Positions 60,849-64,000 of a stretch of DNA of 64,000 nucleotides are shown here, piece after piece (position 1 is the stretch's first letter; each line of letters opens with the position of its first letter). The notes beneath the pieces were generated by a model. It worked only from the letters and a program-made list of their open reading frames with translations, was not told the origin of the DNA and did no database searches. Source of the DNA: Bog-473 sp963764305 (GTDB lineage: Bacteria > Actinomycetota > Acidimicrobiia > Acidimicrobiales > RAAP-2); NCBI GenBank assembly GCA_963764305.1, contig CAVXSD010000005.1, positions 1-64,000 on the forward strand. The letters are read 5' to 3'. The position numbers and the translations under genes were made by a program.

Positions 60849-61360
60849 CGATGACGTGCCCCCGGACCACTGTTTCGGCCGGCGTGGAGCAACGGCACCG
60901 TCGCTTGAGGCTCAGAGTAAGGCTGTCCACGGAGTGGCGGTAGGGTCCGAAGGTCCCGCAACGGTAGGAGGAAGGTCCCAAGGTTTACGAGCGCCTTGGC
61001 GACGAGCGGTTCTTCGCCACCGTAGGCTCGGCTGTCAGTGGGTACCTCCTCGGCCCTGCCCGGCGGGTCCTCGAAGCCATCCGACCCTCAGTGCAGCTAA
61101 TCGGCCCGTTCCGTGACGATGATCACGACGTTCCCGATCTTTTGGCGGGTCTCGACATACCGACACGCCCTCGACGATGTGCGCAAATGTGACAGAGCGA
61201 GGAACCACGTGCTTCGCAAACCGAAGCGCCAGTCCATTCGATTCCAGGGTGCCAATGCAGCGGACTCTTTATCCATGGGACCTTTGTCTCTATGAAAAGC
61301 ACTCGAGGATCCGACAAAGTAGCTAATGAGTCGTTCGGTACGAGCGAAAGGAGATTCGTC
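60849..61360. other. Upstream region with one possible gene fragment
   Basis: From about 60980 the plus strand reads KVYERLGDERFFATVGSAVS then GYLLGPARRVLEAIRPSVQL with coding-like codons and a stop near 61195, but no start codon. It may be a gene fragment. No promoter recognised apart from this. Confidence 0.25.
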
Positions 61361-61851
61361 ATGAATGCTGTGTCTGATGACCACCTCGTCGGTGCCACCA
61401 TCTGGCAACAGGAGCTATTCGACGTCCTTCTGGTTCACGAGCGCGACGAGGAAGAAGTCATATCTGCCTACGAGGTGTTCGCCGAGGAAGCACCCTCGGA
61501 TGCGGTGCGCTACCTCGTACGCTTGATTCTCGACGATGAGAAGAGGCACCACCGTGTGCTCTCTGAACTGGCCAACGCCATACGTGCCGATGCCACATTC
61601 GAGCAACGAGGCGTTCGGATTCCTTACCTTGACGTGCACCGCCGTGACGATTCACTTCTCGAGGAGACGGAGCGCTTCCTCGCTCTTGAGCGCAAGGTCG
61701 TGCTGAGCTGAAACACCTGGCCCGAAAGGTGCGATCCGTCGGCGGCGCTCTCGATGCTTTCGTGGTCGACCTTCTCGAGTCCGACACAGAGCGACACATC
61801 CGGATCCTTCGTTTCATCAAGAACGCCGTTCGCAGCTCGCCTGTTCGCTGA
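61361..61851 (+). pseudogene. Ferritin-like domain protein, one frameshift
   Basis: ATG 61361 after AAAGGAG. The first part reads LLVHERDEEEVISAYEVFAE, LVRLILDDEKRHHRVLSELA with the E...E..HH pattern of ferritin-like diiron proteins. After a break near 61705 the other frame continues LKHLARKVRSVGGALDAFVV, DLLESDTERHIRILRFIKNA with E..H again. Joined, it gives a four-helix protein of about 163 residues. It may bind iron or act as an oxidoreductase. Confidence 0.65.
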
Positions 61852-61944
61852 GCACCGGAGCGGGCTTGGTGCTTCGGTAAGTCGCCGTATTCTTAACCGT
61901 CGCATAGCGGCTCCACCGCAGTGCGACCTCATAGAGGAGACCCG

Positions 61945-62412
61945 ATGACGCCAGAAAACGGAGTGCGCGATGTCCCTGACCACCTTGAAGCGAGTCACCT
62001 TGAGCCCCTCAGTCGAGACGAGTGCGTACTGCACCTTCAAGCTCGTGGAGTAGGTCGGGTTGGCGCCACGGTGCGCGGCCGTCCGGTCATCTATCCGGTC
62101 AACTACGCCGTGCACGAGGACGCCATCGTGTTTCGAACACGTAGGGGTGGCGACCTGGATTTGGCCACGGCCGAAACCGTGGTCGCCTTTGAGATCGACG
62201 GTGCGGACAACCTCTACCAAGAGGGATGGTGTGTGCTGGTCGTAGGTCGAGCTAGTCACGTCAGCGACCCTGCAGAGTTCGCCGGTCTCAAAAGTGTCTG
62301 TCTCTCGCCGTGGGCGGGTGAGAATCGAGACTGTTTTGTGCGCATCTCCTTTGATGAGGTCAGCGGTCGGCACATCCATCACCGAGCACCTGAGGTCGCT
62401 CGGAGGCACTAG
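61945..62412 (+). CDS. Pyridoxamine-5'-phosphate-oxidase-family flavin-binding protein
   Basis: 155 residues, ATG after GAGGAGA. The split beta-barrel pattern is LSRDECVLHLQARGVGRVGA, GRPVIYPVNYAVHEDAIVFR, TAETVVAFEIDGADNLYQEG and WCVLVVGRASHVSDPAEFAG. Members bind FMN, F420 or heme and many are nitroreductase-like or stress proteins. In an F420-using actinobacterium an F420-dependent role is possible but unproven. Confidence 0.85.
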   Translation: MTPENGVRDVPDHLEASHLEPLSRDECVLHLQARGVGRVGATVRGRPVIYPVNYAVHEDAIVFRTRRGGDLDLATAETVVAFEIDGADNLYQEGWCVLVVGRASHVSDPAEFAGLKSVCLSPWAGENRDCFVRISFDEVSGRHIHHRAPEVARRH

Positions 62413-62878
62413 CTGAACATTTCCGAGTCGAAGAGGTCAAGCTCTGGGATCTGCAAAACGTGCTCGATCGTGCCGAACCGAGTGTCCGAGGAACTGACGA
62501 CGGGCGTGGCCGATGATGGTGGTGACCCTTGCCGCCGTGCTGCGCCGCATCAGGGTCCTCACCGGCAAAGCCAACCTGACGGGTCTCGTCCGTCGTCAAA
62601 TTCCCCCGAAAAGCGCGCAGACCACGGCATCCCAGGCTCGCCCAGTTCGTTGCCGGTTCGGATTGGTGGCGGTTCGGCACGAGTGGACACCCCAAGACGC
62701 CAACCTGCCGCTGGGACGAACTGTTCCGAGTATGGGGGCGTATCTGCCTTGAGCTGGCACTCTCGGCCGCTTACGACCGTCTCTGACGACGCGACCGTTT
62801 GCTCTATTCGGGGTGCACCAGGTCGGACCTTAACGAGCAAGACTGGACGCGTGACGCTGGGATGGCGCGTGACAGCGA
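62413..62878. other. Intergenic stretch, no gene seen
   Basis: 466 bases. Frames are short and on both strands; none resembles a known family. It probably holds the promoter of the next gene. Confidence 0.45.
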
Positions 62879-64000
62879 GTGGACCACCGGGATCCATTGG
62901 CTCCTGTGGAGGACATCGTGCGGCTCATCGACCTGGCGGGCACGGCCACGGCTGCCGCGTACAGGCGCAGCGACGTGGTCGAGGCGCTCAACGAGCAGCA
63001 GCCGGCCGCGGTGGCGTTCGCGTCCGGGCAGCTTGTTGGCGTCGCCGTGGCGCGCATGGCGGGTCGCGACGCCCATCTGCTCGCCCTGGCCCTGCACCCC
63101 GGTTGGCGGAACCGAGGCATCGGCTCGGCGCTGCTCCGGGAACTGGACCAGGAGGCAATCCATCACGGCGCTCTGCGCATGCTGGCCTTGGTCGAGCCGG
63201 GTCAGGTCGGGGAGGTCGCCTTCGCGCACCAGGGGTTCGACCGGGTCAACGGACTCCACCTCTATGTCAGAGCTGCGTCCATGGTGCCCGAGGAGCTCGA
63301 AATCGTAGAGCGCTACGGCGGGCACTTCCCCCCGGCTGGACTCTGGGAGGAGATGAAGGGGTTCTCGACGACGAAGGAGCTCCTCGAACGCAGGATCGTT
63401 GCTCCGCTGGCACATGCCGAGCTGGCGGAGAGCGTCGGGTTGCGAGCGCCCGCGGCGGTCATGCTCTTCGGCCCACCCGGGACGGGCAAGACCTCGTTTG
63501 CCCGTGCCATCGCGTCCCGGCTCTCCTGGGCGTTTGTCGAGCTGCATCCCTCACTCCTCGGTCCTGGCACGGGGGGCGCAGCCACGTTGCGTGCCACCCT
63601 GGACGACCTGGTGCACGTGGACCGCTTGGTGTGCTTCATCGACGAAGCGGACGAAATCGCCTCGGCGCGCGCCAGCCGACCCGAGAGCCAGCCCATCGTG
63701 AACGAGCTGCTCAAAGCGATTCCAGTCTTCAAGTCCCGTCCGGGTCGACTCATGGTGATGGCAACCAACTCCATTGCCTCCATTGATCCGGCCATGCTCA
63801 GACCGGGACGCTTCGACCTCATCATCCCGATCGGCGCGCCCGACCGTGGCGGGCGTGCCGAGCTGGCGGGCGAGTTCCTGGAGAAGTCTGATGCCGAGGA
63901 CGTCGCAGAGCGCACGGAGGGGTTCACGCCCGCTGACTTCGCGCTAGCCGCCCAGCGGGCGGCCCAGCTCGCGTTTGAGCGGGCGCTCGCCGGCGGTGCG
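62879..64000 (+). CDS. GNAT acetyltransferase-AAA+ ATPase fusion, cut by window edge
   Basis: The frame is open from GTG 62879 (or GTG 62906) to the last base. The first 130 or so residues are a GNAT domain: AVAFASGQLVGVAVARMAGR, ALHPGWRNRGIGSALLRELD (the acetyl-CoA loop R-x2-G-I-G) and FAHQGFDRV. After a short linker (EEMKGFSTTKELLERRIVAP) comes an AAA+ domain: Walker A GPPGTGKT near residue 197, Walker B VCFIDEADE near 252, sensor-1 VMATNS, and the arginine-finger region PAMLRPGRFDLIIPIGAPDR. It resembles CDC48/FtsH-type AAA modules. The C-terminus is outside the window. Confidence 0.82.
   Translation, partial: MDHRDPLAPVEDIVRLIDLAGTATAAAYRRSDVVEALNEQQPAAVAFASGQLVGVAVARMAGRDAHLLALALHPGWRNRGIGSALLRELDQEAIHHGALRMLALVEPGQVGEVAFAHQGFDRVNGLHLYVRAASMVPEELEIVERYGGHFPPAGLWEEMKGFSTTKELLERRIVAPLAHAELAESVGLRAPAAVMLFGPPGTGKTSFARAIASRLSWAFVELHPSLLGPGTGGAATLRATLDDLVHVDRLVCFIDEADEIASARASRPESQPIVNELLKAIPVFKSRPGRLMVMATNSIASIDPAMLRPGRFDLIIPIGAPDRGGRAELAGEFLEKSDAEDVAERTEGFTPADFALAAQRAAQLAFERALAGGA

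Noticed and set aside
62804..63547. Minus-strand 247-codon frame at the right end
   Set aside because: Antisense shadow of the GNAT-AAA+ gene, which shows Walker motifs on the plus strand.

Overview
The window is high-GC DNA with many GTG/TTG starts and overlapping stop/start codons. It encodes an F420-type oxidoreductase, a DUF929/VKOR pair, CtaG-type oxidase assembly proteins beside BlaI/M56, a wax-ester-synthase-type acyltransferase and a SepX/GlpR-like membrane protein. Together these point to an actinobacterium, most likely of the Acidimicrobiia, but no marker gene here proves this.

Left end (1-8.15 kb) looks like core chromosome. A sulfate-assimilation locus runs outward from a divergent promoter near 2.2 kb: cysD and cysN on the minus strand, then cysH, a siroheme nitrite/sulfite reductase, an F420H2-dehydrogenase-like iron-sulfur flavoprotein, a small conserved protein and an ABC ATPase on the plus strand. 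The four cys/sir genes are split by single-base frameshifts although their catalytic motifs survive; the genes after them are intact. A SepX/GlpR-like membrane protein and an intact tRNA-Ala(CGC) close this part.

Middle (8.2-58.7 kb) reads as a tandem array of islands at the tRNA-Ala gene. The 3' half of that tRNA recurs at 16.4, 27.0, 40.7 and 58.6 kb, each time inside the same roughly 400-bp cassette with a tandem GTGACCTTAC/GTGACCTTAT arm. A partial cassette lies at 49.4 kb, and a tRNA-Gly-like fragment at 16.75 kb. No integrase was recognised. Island I holds an AbiE toxin-antitoxin pair with a WYL-like tail on the toxin, a TetR regulator, a DUF998 membrane protein and an FtsX-type ABC exporter. 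Island II is lipid-oriented: secreted hydrolase, KAS III-like synthase, MerR regulator, alpha/beta hydrolase, phasin-like protein, WS/DGAT, lipase. Island III holds an NCS1 permease, a CCAEP-tail-type radical SAM protein with ATP-grasp, NfuA-like, DUF169 and ferredoxin genes, Hsp20, DoxX, VOC, a cytoplasmic LivK-like protein and transposase debris. Island IV holds a nucleotidyltransferase toxin-antitoxin pair, a metal ABC importer facing a Fur-family regulator across three Fur-like boxes, a DUF929/VKOR disulfide pair, and a copper/oxidase-maturation block (BlaI, M56, two CtaG, Met-rich membrane protein, membrane-Sco1 fusion).

Right end (58.7-64 kb): DUF779 plus aldehyde dehydrogenase, a ferritin-like protein, a PNPOx-family protein and a GNAT-AAA+ fusion running off the edge. 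All identifications rest on reading motifs and family resemblance by eye; no database search was run.
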